38,922 bases of DNA from an uncultured Bacteroides sp. (GCA_958477465.1 CAUEFX010000041.1:1-38922); one strand, 5' to 3'; shown: positions 1-8,716, counted from the stretch's first letter. Translations and numbers: made by a program. Notes: a model not told the origin generated them from the sequence alone.

Positions 1-1733
1 TCGGCAGTACCGGTCATACCGGACAGCTTGTGATACATACGGAAGTAGTTCTGCAGGGTGATGGTGGCAAAGGTCTGTGTGGCAGCTTCCACTTTCACAC
101 GTTCTTTCGCTTCGATAGCCTGGTGCAGTCCGTCGGAGTAGCGGCGGCCTTCCATGATACGGCCGGTCTGTTCATCAACGATTTTCACCTGTCCGTCTAT
201 AACGACGTATTCGTCGTCCTTTTCGAACATGGTGTATGCTTTCAGCAATTGGTTGATGGTATGCACACGTTCGGATTTGATGGCATAGTTGGTAAGCAGG
301 GCATCTTTCTTTTCCAACTTCTGTTCGTCGGTCAGATCTTTCTCGTTTTCCAGTTCGGAGAGTTGTGCTGCGATATCAGGCAAAACGAATAAGGTCGGGT
401 CGTCCGAGTTGCCTGTAATCAGGTCCACACCCTTGTCCGTCAGGTCTACACTGTTCAGCTTTTCATCGATAACAAAATACAACGGGTCCGTAGCTTCGTG
501 CATACGCTTGTTGTTCTGCTCCATGTATATTTCCTCTGTCTTCAGCATACCTGCCTTGATACCTTGTTCGCTGAGGAATTTGATCAATGCCTTGTTCTTC
601 GGCAGTGCCTTGTGGCTGCGGAAAAGAGCCAGGAAGCCTTCTTCCACCTCTTTCTTGTCGTCGGAAGCAATCAGTTTCTTCGCTTCCGTGAGATATTTGG
701 TCGCCAATACTTTCTGTGCCTCTACAAGACGTTCCACCAACGGGCAGAGAGTTTCGAAAAGCTGGTCTTCGCCTTTGGGCACAGGACCGGAAATAATCAG
801 CGGAGTACGGGCATCATCGATCAATACCGAGTCTACCTCATCGACGATAGCATAGTTGTGCTGGCGTTGTACGAGGTCTTTCGGGCTGATGGCCATGTTG
901 TCACGCAGGTAGTCGAAACCGAATTCGTTGTTTGTACCGAAAGTGATATCTGCCAGATAAGCCTGGCGGCGTGCATCCGAGTTGGGCTGGTGCTTGTCGA
1001 TACAGTCGACACTCAGTCCGTGGAACATGTAAAGCGGTCCCATCCATTCCGAGTCACGTTTGGCCAGGTAGTCGTTCACGGTTACAACGTGCACACCGTT
1101 TCCTGTCAGTGCGTTCAGGAACACAGGCAGGGTAGCCACTAAGGTTTTTCCTTCACCTGTCGCCATTTCGGCGATTTTACCTTTGTGAAGCACGACGCCA
1201 CCGAATAGCTGCACGTCATAGTGAATCATGTTCCATACCGTGTCGTTACCGCCGGCATTCCAGTGATTCTGATAGATGGCCTTGTCACCTTCGATGCGGA
1301 CAAAGTCTTTGGTTGCAGCCAGTGTACGGTCGAAGTCAGTAGCCGTAACCACCACTTCTTCGTTTTCCGTGAAACGTCTTGCGGTATCTTTCACGATAGA
1401 GAAAGCCACCGGCAATACTTCGTCGAGTGCTTTCTCGTATATTTCAAGAATCTCTTTTTCGAGTTTGTCTATTTGAGTGAAAATCTCTTCACGGTCTTCC
1501 AACTCTACGGTTTCGATACTGGCTTTCAGTTCTTCCACTTTGGCGCGTTCTTTGCTGGCAGAGTCGTGGATGTATTGCTTAAGTTCCTGTGTCTTCGCAC
1601 GGAGACCGTCATTATCCAATTTGGCAACCTCTGGGTAAGCGGCTTTGATCTTGTTTACCCAAGGTTGGATTTCTTTCATGTCTCGCGTGGATTTGTTTCC
1701 GAAAATCGAGCTTAAAAATTCATTAAATCCCAT
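1..1733 (-). CDS. secA: Preprotein translocase ATPase SecA (N-terminal half, cut by window edge)
   Basis: SecA is the cytoplasmic ATPase that drives unfolded preproteins through SecYEG. The reading frame is open from an ATG at 1731-1733 to the left edge, giving 577 residues of a protein that is about 1,100 residues in Bacteroides. Visible motifs in order are the N-terminal MGFNEFLSSIFGNK, the Walker A motif MATGEGKT at residues 190-197, a Walker B/DEAD-like VDEVDS near residue 297, and MYHKLSGMTGTA at the edge, which opens the second nucleotide-binding fold. Bacteroides SecA carries an insertion in the preprotein-binding region and the frame here is long enough for it. It is followed upstream, on the same strand, by the AP-like gene with a 48-base gap, so it may be read from that operon or from its own promoter. 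The C-terminal half lies outside the window. Plus-strand open frames over this gene are shadows. Confidence 0.97.
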   Translation of the reverse strand, partial: MGFNEFLSSIFGNKSTRDMKEIQPWVNKIKAAYPEVAKLDNDGLRAKTQELKQYIHDSASKERAKVEELKASIETVELEDREEIFTQIDKLEKEILEIYEKALDEVLPVAFSIVKDTARRFTENEEVVVTATDFDRTLAATKDFVRIEGDKAIYQNHWNAGGNDTVWNMIHYDVQLFGGVVLHKGKIAEMATGEGKTLVATLPVFLNALTGNGVHVVTVNDYLAKRDSEWMGPLYMFHGLSVDCIDKHQPNSDARRQAYLADITFGTNNEFGFDYLRDNMAISPKDLVQRQHNYAIVDEVDSVLIDDARTPLIISGPVPKGEDQLFETLCPLVERLVEAQKVLATKYLTEAKKLIASDDKKEVEEGFLALFRSHKALPKNKALIKFLSEQGIKAGMLKTEEIYMEQNNKRMHEATDPLYFVIDEKLNSVDLTDKGVDLITGNSDDPTLFVLPDIAAQLSELENEKDLTDEQKLEKKDALLTNYAIKSERVHTINQLLKAYTMFEKDDEYVVIDGQVKIVDEQTGRIMEGRRYSDGLHQAIEAKERVKVEAATQTFATITLQNYFRMYHKLSGMTGTA

Positions 1734-1781
1734 TGTATATTCTATTTATTTATTATTTACTTAGATTGAAAAAACGTGTTT

Positions 1782-3356
1782 TTACCGTATGGTAAGCGGA
1801 GTTGCTGTGCAGGCATTGGGAGCCCTTATCCTCATGGCATTGGCCAGAGTGGGTGCGATATGGTCTACGGTAACGGGTGTTTGTATTATCTCCGGTTTTA
1901 TCGAATATCCAAAGAAGATAAGCGGTGCCGGTATATGTGCATGGCGGATAATCTTATTCTCCGATGGATTGTTCTCGTTGACAACCGTCCATCCCGGAAG
2001 TACATCGATCAACAGATCTCCGGAGCGCTTGCGGTGGAAACTGTTGCGTATCAGGTGGATTTCCGGTGTCCATGCTCCCAACAGTAGGCGGTGGGCGGAG
2101 TAAACCTCATTCACGCCACTGAACTGTATCAGAAAACCGGCCGCCTTATCCTGTATTTCGATCAGGTCGAGTTGTTTCTTTTCAATCAGTTTGTGGTTGA
2201 GGTATATTTGCTGGTCCTGATAGGCCTCTACATATTGACCCTCGCCGTAAGTGGCCATCAGAAACATATTCAGCAAGGCGGCACAGCGGTTCAGGTGGAA
2301 TTCACCGCCCGGAATGTGGTAGAGCCCGTGGTCGGCTGCTTCCGTATCTGTATATCCGGTGGAGGTGATACAGAAAAGTATGTTTTGAAGCCCTATCTTT
2401 CTGTCGAGCATGTCCAGCAGGCGGGCGATGCTGTGGTCGAGCCTGACATACGTGTCCTGCAGTTCCATGGCGCACTCCTGTGATGTCTTGTGGGCATAAT
2501 TGCCGGCATAATACATCAGTGAGAGCATATCCGTCACTTCATCCTTCCCAATGGTGCTTTTATCCAGCAGTTCTTCGGTCAGGAGATTGACTTCATCGTT
2601 GACGAAAGGACTGGCAATGAAATTGCGGAACTTGTTTTTTCGTTCGTTGTCGAATTTGTATTTGAACGGCATATCTCTCCATTCGGGGAGGTACACATAT
2701 TTCTCTATCGGATGAACCGGTGTCCAGGTGATTTCTCCGATACGGAAATCGATGGCCTGCCGGTCGTTATATTGGCTTACCCACCAGGGGAATTCTGTAT
2801 AATAAGTAGTGCTGCACCATTTTCCGGTATTTTCGTTCAGCCAGAAGGCGCCGTTTCCGCTATGTCCTGCTGCGAAGATGGCAGCATCGCGGAAAGGGGC
2901 AATGGCGTATACCAGTCCTTTATTGCGTGTAGCGATTTTCAACTCATCGGCGATGGTCGAGGTCAGTAACAAGGCCGGCGAACTGTTTTCGTCCGTGTAG
3001 TTCCCCATAAAAGCGGGGTCGTCTACGCAGCTCATCGACCGCAGGGTGGAAATATCCATCCATTGATTGGCGATGATGCCGTTTATCGACGGAGTGGTGC
3101 CGCTGTAAATGGCGGCTACAGCCGATGCCCGGTCTACTCTGTTGAATTGGTATTCGGCATTGAGGAATACTTTTCCCTCTTTCCAGAGCCGTTTGAACCC
3201 TTTTTCGCCGTATAGGGAGGAGAACGCTTCCAGATAGTCCGTACGAAGCTGGTCGATTGTCAGTCCTACCACCAGCTTGGGGGCGGATGACATCGGCTGG
3301 GCCTGCAGTCCGGTAATGGTAAGTACGGTTATTATGGAAGTCAGTAATCCTTTCAT
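1782..3356 (-). CDS. Exported alkaline-phosphatase-superfamily protein, probably catalytically inactive (PafA-related)
   Basis: The 524-residue product has a signal peptide (cleavage after about residue 20, LQAQ) and the fold signature of the PafA/NPP branch of the alkaline phosphatase superfamily: VVGLTIDQLRTDYL at 29-42, YSGTTPSINGI at 84-94, and a C-terminal PAPLIFFGY. The family uses a nucleophilic Thr and two zinc ions. Aligned by eye to PafA as I remember it, the first Asp ligand (D35), the Asn (N97), the Arg (R156) and one His (H289) are kept. The nucleophile Thr is Arg76, one Asp ligand is Gly285, the DH pair is Thr333-Gly334, the active-site Lys is Pro154, and the last His is not visible. 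This suggests a pseudoenzyme with a binding or structural role. Its start overlaps the stop of the Lnb-like gene by four bases (ATGA), which implies translational coupling. The family assignment is secure; the loss of activity is an inference. Confidence 0.85.
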   Translation of the reverse strand: MKGLLTSIITVLTITGLQAQPMSSAPKLVVGLTIDQLRTDYLEAFSSLYGEKGFKRLWKEGKVFLNAEYQFNRVDRASAVAAIYSGTTPSINGIIANQWMDISTLRSMSCVDDPAFMGNYTDENSSPALLLTSTIADELKIATRNKGLVYAIAPFRDAAIFAAGHSGNGAFWLNENTGKWCSTTYYTEFPWWVSQYNDRQAIDFRIGEITWTPVHPIEKYVYLPEWRDMPFKYKFDNERKNKFRNFIASPFVNDEVNLLTEELLDKSTIGKDEVTDMLSLMYYAGNYAHKTSQECAMELQDTYVRLDHSIARLLDMLDRKIGLQNILFCITSTGYTDTEAADHGLYHIPGGEFHLNRCAALLNMFLMATYGEGQYVEAYQDQQIYLNHKLIEKKQLDLIEIQDKAAGFLIQFSGVNEVYSAHRLLLGAWTPEIHLIRNSFHRKRSGDLLIDVLPGWTVVNENNPSENKIIRHAHIPAPLIFFGYSIKPEIIQTPVTVDHIAPTLANAMRIRAPNACTATPLTIR

Positions 3357-4573
3357 CTCTTTCTTTTATAAGTCAAAATAAGATTGCTTGCAGAACGTAT
3401 CAGCAAACTAAGTGCCAAAGGTACGACAGCTAAATCAATTCTTTGCGGTATTAGCGGAAAAAGCAGTATAAAAAGTGTTAAAATTGTAAAGTTCAACACA
3501 TGATACCAGCATTTTCGACCTTTTCTGGCGGCATTTACCAGGATCGGGAGAAAAATAAGCTGTCCCGGATGAAAGACGAAAAGAAGGTAATTGGAACTGA
3601 CAGTGGGGTGCTCGGAAAACAGAGCGAGGAAGGCGAGTATACAACCGGCAATGCCTGCCGTGCCGAACCATATAATGTCTATTCCCCAAAGGCTTTTGTT
3701 CTTGCGGATGCCATAGATGGTAGCTGCTGCTGTGAGTATGAACAGAAGCAGTGCTGTGCGTATGGGGGTCAGGATGTCCCAAAATCCCGTTGCTTCGGTG
3801 GACGGGTCGTCATCACAACTGATGAGTAATGCGCCTTCCGATACCAGGGGGCGTTCGTCTCCGTTGTCTGTGATTCGGGCCGATGCTATTGCGTCTTCCA
3901 GATAAAAAGGAATGAACATCATCTGGCGGCTGGTGATGGGGTGGTCTGCTTCACTGCCGATGCAAAGGTCGATGCCGAATTGCGACCACGGATGCCCTTG
4001 GGTGTATTGGTGTATGATTTCCCGGAATGACTTCGTTCCGTCTTTTGCCGGGTAGTCATAAATGATTTTTCCTTCGATACATTCTTCTATTTTATCTCTC
4101 GGGCGGGTCGAGCAGTTGTCGTAAAAGAAGTTGTACCGGTAGGTCCGGTTCTCCGGTCTGCTGTTCTCTATGAGCAGGGAGGCCAGCTTCCGGCTCTCAT
4201 CCGGAGTCAGGTTCAGCGTTTGTTGTCGTACGCTGCGTTCTTCGAATCTGTATTCGGCAGCAAACCGGTTGTATGGAGTGGCCCCCAATATGTAGTCGGT
4301 CTGTCCGAGGGCGAAACGGAAGATGAAGTTGGGCGCTCCGAAATTGAACAATCCGTAATTGAAAACAACATCAATTCCTTTGGCGGGGACTTCATAACGG
4401 ATGGCAGTATGCCCGAAGTAGGAATATATCTCTTTCCCGGGGTCGCAGGTCAGCAGGCTGAGACGGATAGAATCCGTGTCGTTGCGGAAAACGTCTTCGT
4501 TACGGAAAGCGTCTTCTCCTTTTACTGCCAGACATACGAGGCATAGAATTAATATTGTTTTTATTCTTTTCAT
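3353..4573 (-). CDS. lnb: DUF4105 membrane protein, candidate lipoprotein N-acyltransferase (Lnb type)
   Basis: The 406-residue product has a signal peptide or N-terminal membrane anchor (residues 1-20), a periplasmic DUF4105 domain (about 35-230) and about five hydrophobic segments in the last 150 residues. The DUF4105/Lnb signature is clear: YSYFGHTAIR with His55, and FFYDNCSTRPRD with Cys154 and Asp160. A Cys-His pair of this kind is proposed to carry the acyl-transfer step. From memory, the lipoprotein N-acyltransferase of Bacteroides was assigned to this family, in the gene two places upstream of secA in B. thetaiotaomicron, which fits here. The enzyme would add the third acyl chain to the N-terminal Cys of lipoproteins. 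ATG at 4573 is preferred to a TTG at 4582 because MKRIK begins a normal signal peptide. Residues 20-31 contain a short repeat (EDAFRN/EDVFRN). The gene leads a two-gene unit with the AP-like gene. Confidence 0.8.
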   Translation of the reverse strand: MKRIKTILILCLVCLAVKGEDAFRNEDVFRNDTDSIRLSLLTCDPGKEIYSYFGHTAIRYEVPAKGIDVVFNYGLFNFGAPNFIFRFALGQTDYILGATPYNRFAAEYRFEERSVRQQTLNLTPDESRKLASLLIENSRPENRTYRYNFFYDNCSTRPRDKIEECIEGKIIYDYPAKDGTKSFREIIHQYTQGHPWSQFGIDLCIGSEADHPITSRQMMFIPFYLEDAIASARITDNGDERPLVSEGALLISCDDDPSTEATGFWDILTPIRTALLLFILTAAATIYGIRKNKSLWGIDIIWFGTAGIAGCILAFLALFSEHPTVSSNYLLFVFHPGQLIFLPILVNAARKGRKCWYHVLNFTILTLFILLFPLIPQRIDLAVVPLALSLLIRSASNLILTYKRKR

Positions 4574-4611
4574 AATGAACAATTATTCAGAGAGATTACT
4601 GTAATCGCATG

Positions 4612-4619
4612 CAAAAGTA
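4612..4619 (-). promoter_or_regulatory. Candidate Bacteroides -7 box for lnb and the AP-like gene
   Basis: On the minus strand the bases read TACTTTTG, which matches the Bacteroides -7 consensus TAnnTTTG, about 40 bases upstream of the lnb start. I see no convincing -33 TTTG at 19-21 bases, so this is a partial match. Confidence 0.4.
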
Positions 4620-4701
4620 ATACAAAGCTTATATTAAATCGGTATCTCTAACGAAAAAAAAGGAAAAACCTGCTTTTTAGCCGCTCGGAAATTGAGTGCA
4701 C

Positions 4702-4852
4702 ATCAAAGACTTGGCATCCTTCAAAAAAGACTTAAGCCTTTCAAAAAAAGACTTAGCATCTTTCGAAAAAAGACTTAGTATGTTTTAAAAAAAGATATAG
4801 CATCTTTCAAAAAAAGATGTAGCATGTTTCAAGAAAAGATGTGGTATCTTTC
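4702..4852. repeat. Intergenic degenerate tandem repeat, period 21-22 bp, about 7 units
   Basis: The core unit is AAAAAAGACTTAGCATCTTTC with drift between copies. The G of the GACTTA/GATGTA core falls at 4708, 4729, 4750, 4772, 4794, 4816 and 4838, so the spacing is 21, 21, 22, 22, 22 and 22. Most units carry a run of four to seven A immediately before the core. Units on the left read GACTT and units on the right read GATAT or GATGT, which suggests copying followed by divergence. It is not a CRISPR array, since there are no unique spacers. The A-runs recur at about two helical turns, a phasing that tends to curve DNA. Confidence 0.85.
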
Positions 4853-4896
4853 TCGATAAGCCGGATTTGCCCTTTAAACAGTCTTTACTCTGTATG

Positions 4897-5137
4897 TTTT
4901 TGCCCCCTTCATCGCCTTCACCTTTTTTACTTAACGCCTTTATCCATCGCAGGTACAGGGTGAAGGCACACTCGGAACGGTCCTAATGGATCGTGGATAC
5001 GGTTCTTGCGAATCGTGGGTACGCTTGTCACCGGACGTAAGTACGGTGCTTGGGAAAAACAGATACCCTTTCACCCTCTATAGCTGATGAATAAGGCCTT
5101 TCAGTGAAAAAGGTGAAGGATGTGAAGGGGGTAAAAA
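4897..5137. repeat. Large imperfect inverted repeat (68-bp arms, 105-bp spacer)
   Basis: The left arm 4897-4964 and the reverse complement of the right arm 5070-5137 align over 68 positions without a gap. By hand count 52 positions match. Both outer ends read TTTTT-G/A-CCCCCTTCA and both inner ends read AGGGTGAA. The element could fold into a long hairpin as RNA or a cruciform as DNA, or be a remnant of a non-coding mobile element. No transposase is present and I see no clear target-site duplication. Confidence 0.8.
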
Positions 5138-5330
5138 GATTGTGTTTGGATGTTGTTTGAGCAGGTTTTGATAGATTAAGCATCGGCCGGGATGGCTATG
5201 GCGAACGTGCAGTGACTGAAACATGCGTCAATTTCTTATTGGTAGATGAAAGGAAGTCTCCGGATGTCCGGTGAAAGCTCTTTCCGGGAGTTTTTTGTAT
5301 AAGTGTGCTACGTGCTTTGATTTTTATCCC

Positions 5331-5338
5331 TATCTTTG
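5331..5338 (+). promoter_or_regulatory. Candidate -7 box for coaX
   Basis: TATCTTTG matches TAnnTTTG exactly. It lies 24 bases before the GTG start of coaX, which allows a short leader. It also covers an in-frame TTG at 5336, and this argues against that TTG being the start codon. No good -33 box is visible. Confidence 0.5.
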
Positions 5339-5362
5339 CACGCTCAAAAAACGATAAGTACA

Positions 5363-6094
5363 GTGAATTTAATTGTCGATATAGGAAATACGATAGCCAA
5401 AGTAGCCCTTTTTGACGGAGAGACGATGGTGGATGTTGTTTATGATTCTAATCAGTCATTGGATTGTCTGGAGAACATTTGCGTGGGGCATCCGGTTGAG
5501 CGGGGGATTGTAGCCACTGTCATCGATTTGAATGAATGTGTTTCCGAACGCTTGCGTAAACTTCCTGTACCCTTGCTCCGGCTGGGTAAAGATACTCCTT
5601 TGCCGGTAATCAATCTGTACGAAACGCCCGAAACGTTAGGGTACGACCGGATGGCGGCTGTGGTGGCTGCCCATGAGCGGTTTCCGGATAAAGACATACT
5701 GGTGATCGATGCCGGTACCTGTATAACCTATGAGTTTATCGATTCCGAGGGGCAGTATCATGGCGGAAATATTTCACCGGGGTTGCAGATGCGTTTTAAG
5801 GCGTTGCACCAATTTACCGGACGTTTGCCGTTGGTTGCCTCAGAAGGACGTACTTTGGACTTGGGAAAGGATACGGAAACAGCCATACGTGCCGGTGTGA
5901 AGAAAGGGATAGAATATGAAATATCAGGTTATATTACGGCTATGAAACATAAATATCCTGAACTTTTGGTTTTTTTAACGGGTGGAGATGATTTTTCTTT
6001 TGATACGAACGTAAAAAGTGTCATCTTTGCAGATAGATTTTTAGTGCTGAAAGGATTAAATAGAATTTTAAACTATAATAATGGTAGGATTTAA
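5363..6094 (+). CDS. coaX: Type III pantothenate kinase
   Basis: CoaX phosphorylates pantothenate with ATP, the first step of coenzyme A synthesis in the cytoplasm. The 243-residue length is normal for the family. It shows the ASKHA-fold motifs: VDIGNT at 5-10, LGYDRMAAV at 92-100, IDAGTC at 115-120 and HGGNISPGLQMR at 133-144. The GTG at 5363 is chosen as start because it places the conserved NLIVDIGNT at the N terminus. The upstream in-frame TTG at 5336 sits inside the -7 promoter box. The gene overlaps the following outer-membrane protein gene by 14 bases, so the two are co-transcribed and probably translationally coupled. The pairing of a CoA kinase with envelope genes appears to be a matter of synteny. 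Confidence 0.95.
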   Translation: MNLIVDIGNTIAKVALFDGETMVDVVYDSNQSLDCLENICVGHPVERGIVATVIDLNECVSERLRKLPVPLLRLGKDTPLPVINLYETPETLGYDRMAAVVAAHERFPDKDILVIDAGTCITYEFIDSEGQYHGGNISPGLQMRFKALHQFTGRLPLVASEGRTLDLGKDTETAIRAGVKKGIEYEISGYITAMKHKYPELLVFLTGGDDFSFDTNVKSVIFADRFLVLKGLNRILNYNNGRI

Positions 6095-7343
6095 ACAGAC
6101 ACTTTGTGCGCTTGTGCTCATGGCTTTTGCCGGGGTGGCAGTTGCTCAAAATAATACAAACTCTCCCTATACACGGTATGGCTACGGTGATTTGGTCAAT
6201 CAGAATTTTGGAAACAGCAAAGCAATGGGAGGGATTGCTTTCGGATTACGGGACGGTTCACAGATTAATCCGTTGAATCCTGCATCATATACCGCCATCG
6301 ATTCACTGACATTCCTGTTTGAAGGTGGAGCGACTCTGCAGAATTCCAATATAAGCGACGGGGCGGTAAAACTGAATGTGAAAAATTCCAGCTTTGATTA
6401 TATTGCCATGCAGTTCCGGCTGCATAGGAGACTGGCGATGAGTATTGGGGTGTTGCCCTTTTCCAACGTCGGATACAACGTGTCGCAATCGTACTCGGAG
6501 ACATCTACCAACCCGGCCTATTCCAAACAACTGCTCGGTGACGGCGGTTTGCATCAGGTATATGCCGGACTGGGCGTCAAGGTGCTGAATAACCTGTCCA
6601 TCGGTGCGAACGTCTCTTATTTCTGGGGAGATATCACACGGACATTGGGCATGGTTTACCCTTCTTATACGGATATTAACGGGCAGACGGTATCGAATTC
6701 TTATGTGGAGACCACCGGTATGTCGGTGCGTGATTATAAACTGGACTTCGGTGTACAGTATACTCAGCCGATCGGAAAGAAACACTCCGTAACATTGGGA
6801 GCGGTGTTCACTCCGAAACACAATCTGAACAACGATACCTATGTACAGACCAATACGAGCGTAATCACTCTGAAAGATACAATAGCGACATTTGGCACAC
6901 CGAATTGTTTCGGAGTAGGTGTTACCTATAAATACGATGACCGGTTGACGGTGGGTATCGATTACAGTCTGCAGAAATGGGGAGATGTGACATACATGAA
7001 CCAGCCGAATGCCTTTTGTGACCGTACAAAGGTTGCTGTCGGTGCGGAATACATCCCGTCGAAATTGGGAAGAAGCTATTTCGGACATGTGAAGTATCGT
7101 TTGGGAGGATATTATACGACTCCTTATTATAAGACGGAAGCCGGTGAAAGAGCTTCCCGCGAATATGGCGTGACGGCAGGCTTTGGATTGCCTCTTCCCC
7201 GTTCCCGCTCAATCGTCAGCATTACGGCACAATACGTGCACGTGGAAGGCTTGCAGGCAGGCATGCTGAATGAAAATATTTTGAAACTCAGTATTGGAAT
7301 TACATTTAATGAACGTTGGTTCTTTAAACGTAAAGTGGATTGA
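6081..7343 (+). CDS. Outer-membrane beta-barrel protein (function unknown)
   Basis: The 420-residue product has a signal peptide ending near AVAQ (about residue 23) and then alternating polar and hydrophobic stretches rich in Tyr, Gly and Asn, typical of a Bacteroidetes outer-membrane barrel. The opening after cleavage, SPYTRYGYGDL, followed by AMGGIAFGLRDGSQINPLNPASYTA, recalls barrel proteins of the FadL/PorV kind, but I cannot place it in a named family. Its position between coaX and a TPR periplasmic protein, upstream of lptC, is compatible with an envelope role. The start ATG at 6081 lies inside the coaX 3' end. No specific substrate can be proposed. Confidence 0.85.
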   Translation: MVGFKQTLCALVLMAFAGVAVAQNNTNSPYTRYGYGDLVNQNFGNSKAMGGIAFGLRDGSQINPLNPASYTAIDSLTFLFEGGATLQNSNISDGAVKLNVKNSSFDYIAMQFRLHRRLAMSIGVLPFSNVGYNVSQSYSETSTNPAYSKQLLGDGGLHQVYAGLGVKVLNNLSIGANVSYFWGDITRTLGMVYPSYTDINGQTVSNSYVETTGMSVRDYKLDFGVQYTQPIGKKHSVTLGAVFTPKHNLNNDTYVQTNTSVITLKDTIATFGTPNCFGVGVTYKYDDRLTVGIDYSLQKWGDVTYMNQPNAFCDRTKVAVGAEYIPSKLGRSYFGHVKYRLGGYYTTPYYKTEAGERASREYGVTAGFGLPLPRSRSIVSITAQYVHVEGLQAGMLNENILKLSIGITFNERWFFKRKVD

Positions 7344-7387
7344 CATTATAGAATAGACAATTATATAACAACTAAAATTTAGATACA

Positions 7388-8713
7388 ATGAAGATTAAAA
7401 CGCTAATGGCTGTGTTGTTCCTTTCGGCAGGTGCAACCTCTGTTATGGCACAGAATGACAGTATCTGTATCCCTAACAGTAGTGTATCACATGAAGCTGT
7501 GAAAGCAGGTAACTTCAAGGATGCCTATACACCGTGGAAGATTGTGTTGGAAACTTGTCCTACACTTCGTTATTATACATTTAAGGATGGATTCTTGATT
7601 TTAGAAGGGCTGATGAAGCAAATCAGCGATAAAAACTCTCCCGAATATAAGCAGTATTTTGAGGAGTTGATGCATACACATGATCTGCGTATGCAATATA
7701 TCCCTGATTTCCAGACGAGAATGAGAGGTGTTCCTTCTGTGGCAGATGCACTTGGTGATAAGGCGCTTGCATACATCCAGTTTGCTCCGTCACCTGACAT
7801 GAATCAGGCTTATGCATGGTTTAAGGAATCTCTTGAAAATGCCAAATCCGATGCTTCTCCCAATGTAATGCACTTCTTCCTGGATCTGTCTTTGCGGAAG
7901 TTGAAAGCTGATCCGTCTCATAAGGAACAGTTTATTAATGACTATCTGCTCGATACGCAATATGCTGATGAAGCAATTGCCAAGACAGATAAAGAGAATG
8001 TCAAAGCTGCTTTGAAGTCGGTAAGAGAAGGACTGGATGCTCAGTTTATCAACAGTGGTGCTGCTACTTGTGAATCATTGCAGGAAATATATGCTCCGAA
8101 AGTTGAAGCTAACCAGGCTAATCTGGATGTACTGAAAGAGGTGATCAAAGTGATGGCAATGATGGGCTGCAAAGACAGCGAGGCATATCTGCAGGCTTCT
8201 TTGTATGCATACAAGCTGGAACCGAGTGCAGACGCTGCTGTAGGTTGTGCTGCCATGGCCTTTAAGAAAGGAGATATCGACGGTTCGGTTAAGTTCTTTG
8301 ACGAAGCTATCAACCTTGAAGCAGACAATGCGAAGAAGGCCGACTATGCTTATAAGGCTGCAAGCGTATTGGCTTCGGCTAAAAAGCTCTCTCAGGCAAG
8401 AAGCTATGCACAGAAAGCTATCGGCCTCAATGAGAACTTCGGTGCTCCGTACATTTTGATTGCACAGCTGTATGCCGGTAATTATAAATGGAACGACGAA
8501 CCGGCATTGAACAAATGTACTTTCTTTGCAGCTATCGACAAATTGCAAAGAGCCAAAGCGGTAGATCCCAGTGTTGCTGAGGAAGCAAACAAACTAATCT
8601 CTTCTTATTCTGCTTATACCCCGGAAGCTAAAGACCTCTTTATGTTGGGTTACAAAGCAGGAGACCGTATCACTATTGGTGGATGGATCGGGGAGACTAC
8701 GACGATCAGATAA
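7388..8713 (+). CDS. Exported tetratricopeptide-repeat protein
   Basis: The 441-residue product has a signal peptide (cleavage near VMAQ, about residue 22) and a largely alpha-helical body. Helix pairs of TPR type are clearest at about residues 280-370 (AAMAFKKGDIDGSVKFFDEA, then KKADYAYKAASVLASAKK and ARSYAQKAIGL). An N-terminal part around residues 40-110 is also helical. TPR proteins act as scaffolds for protein assembly, so a periplasmic adaptor role is likely but unproven. It lies 44 bases after the barrel gene and three bases before lptC, so all are probably one transcript. The codon use and composition resemble highly expressed Bacteroides genes. Confidence 0.85.
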   Translation: MKIKTLMAVLFLSAGATSVMAQNDSICIPNSSVSHEAVKAGNFKDAYTPWKIVLETCPTLRYYTFKDGFLILEGLMKQISDKNSPEYKQYFEELMHTHDLRMQYIPDFQTRMRGVPSVADALGDKALAYIQFAPSPDMNQAYAWFKESLENAKSDASPNVMHFFLDLSLRKLKADPSHKEQFINDYLLDTQYADEAIAKTDKENVKAALKSVREGLDAQFINSGAATCESLQEIYAPKVEANQANLDVLKEVIKVMAMMGCKDSEAYLQASLYAYKLEPSADAAVGCAAMAFKKGDIDGSVKFFDEAINLEADNAKKADYAYKAASVLASAKKLSQARSYAQKAIGLNENFGAPYILIAQLYAGNYKWNDEPALNKCTFFAAIDKLQRAKAVDPSVAEEANKLISSYSAYTPEAKDLFMLGYKAGDRITIGGWIGETTTIR

Positions 8714-8716
8714 TAT

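Larger units (their letters stand above)
4574..5362. other. 789-bp intergenic region between divergent lnb and coaX
   Basis: I see no gene here on either strand. The region holds a -7 box on each side, an array of about 22-bp repeats (4702-4852), and a large imperfect inverted repeat (4897-5137). The spacer of the inverted repeat (4965-5069) contains three related short blocks, ATCGTGGATACGG, ATCGTGGGTACGC and GACGTAAGTACGG. The rest, 5138-5330, shows no structure I can name. Confidence 0.7.

Noticed and set aside
30..1715. Plus-strand open frames opposite secA
   Set aside because: They are antisense shadows of the SecA reading frame, which has continuous family motifs on the minus strand.
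4702..4852. CRISPR array
   Set aside because: Units of 21-22 bp abut directly and diverge gradually; there are no unique spacers and no cas genes.
5336..5362. TTG at 5336 as the coaX start
   Set aside because: The TTG is part of an exact -7 promoter box, and the GTG at 5363 gives the normal CoaX N terminus.
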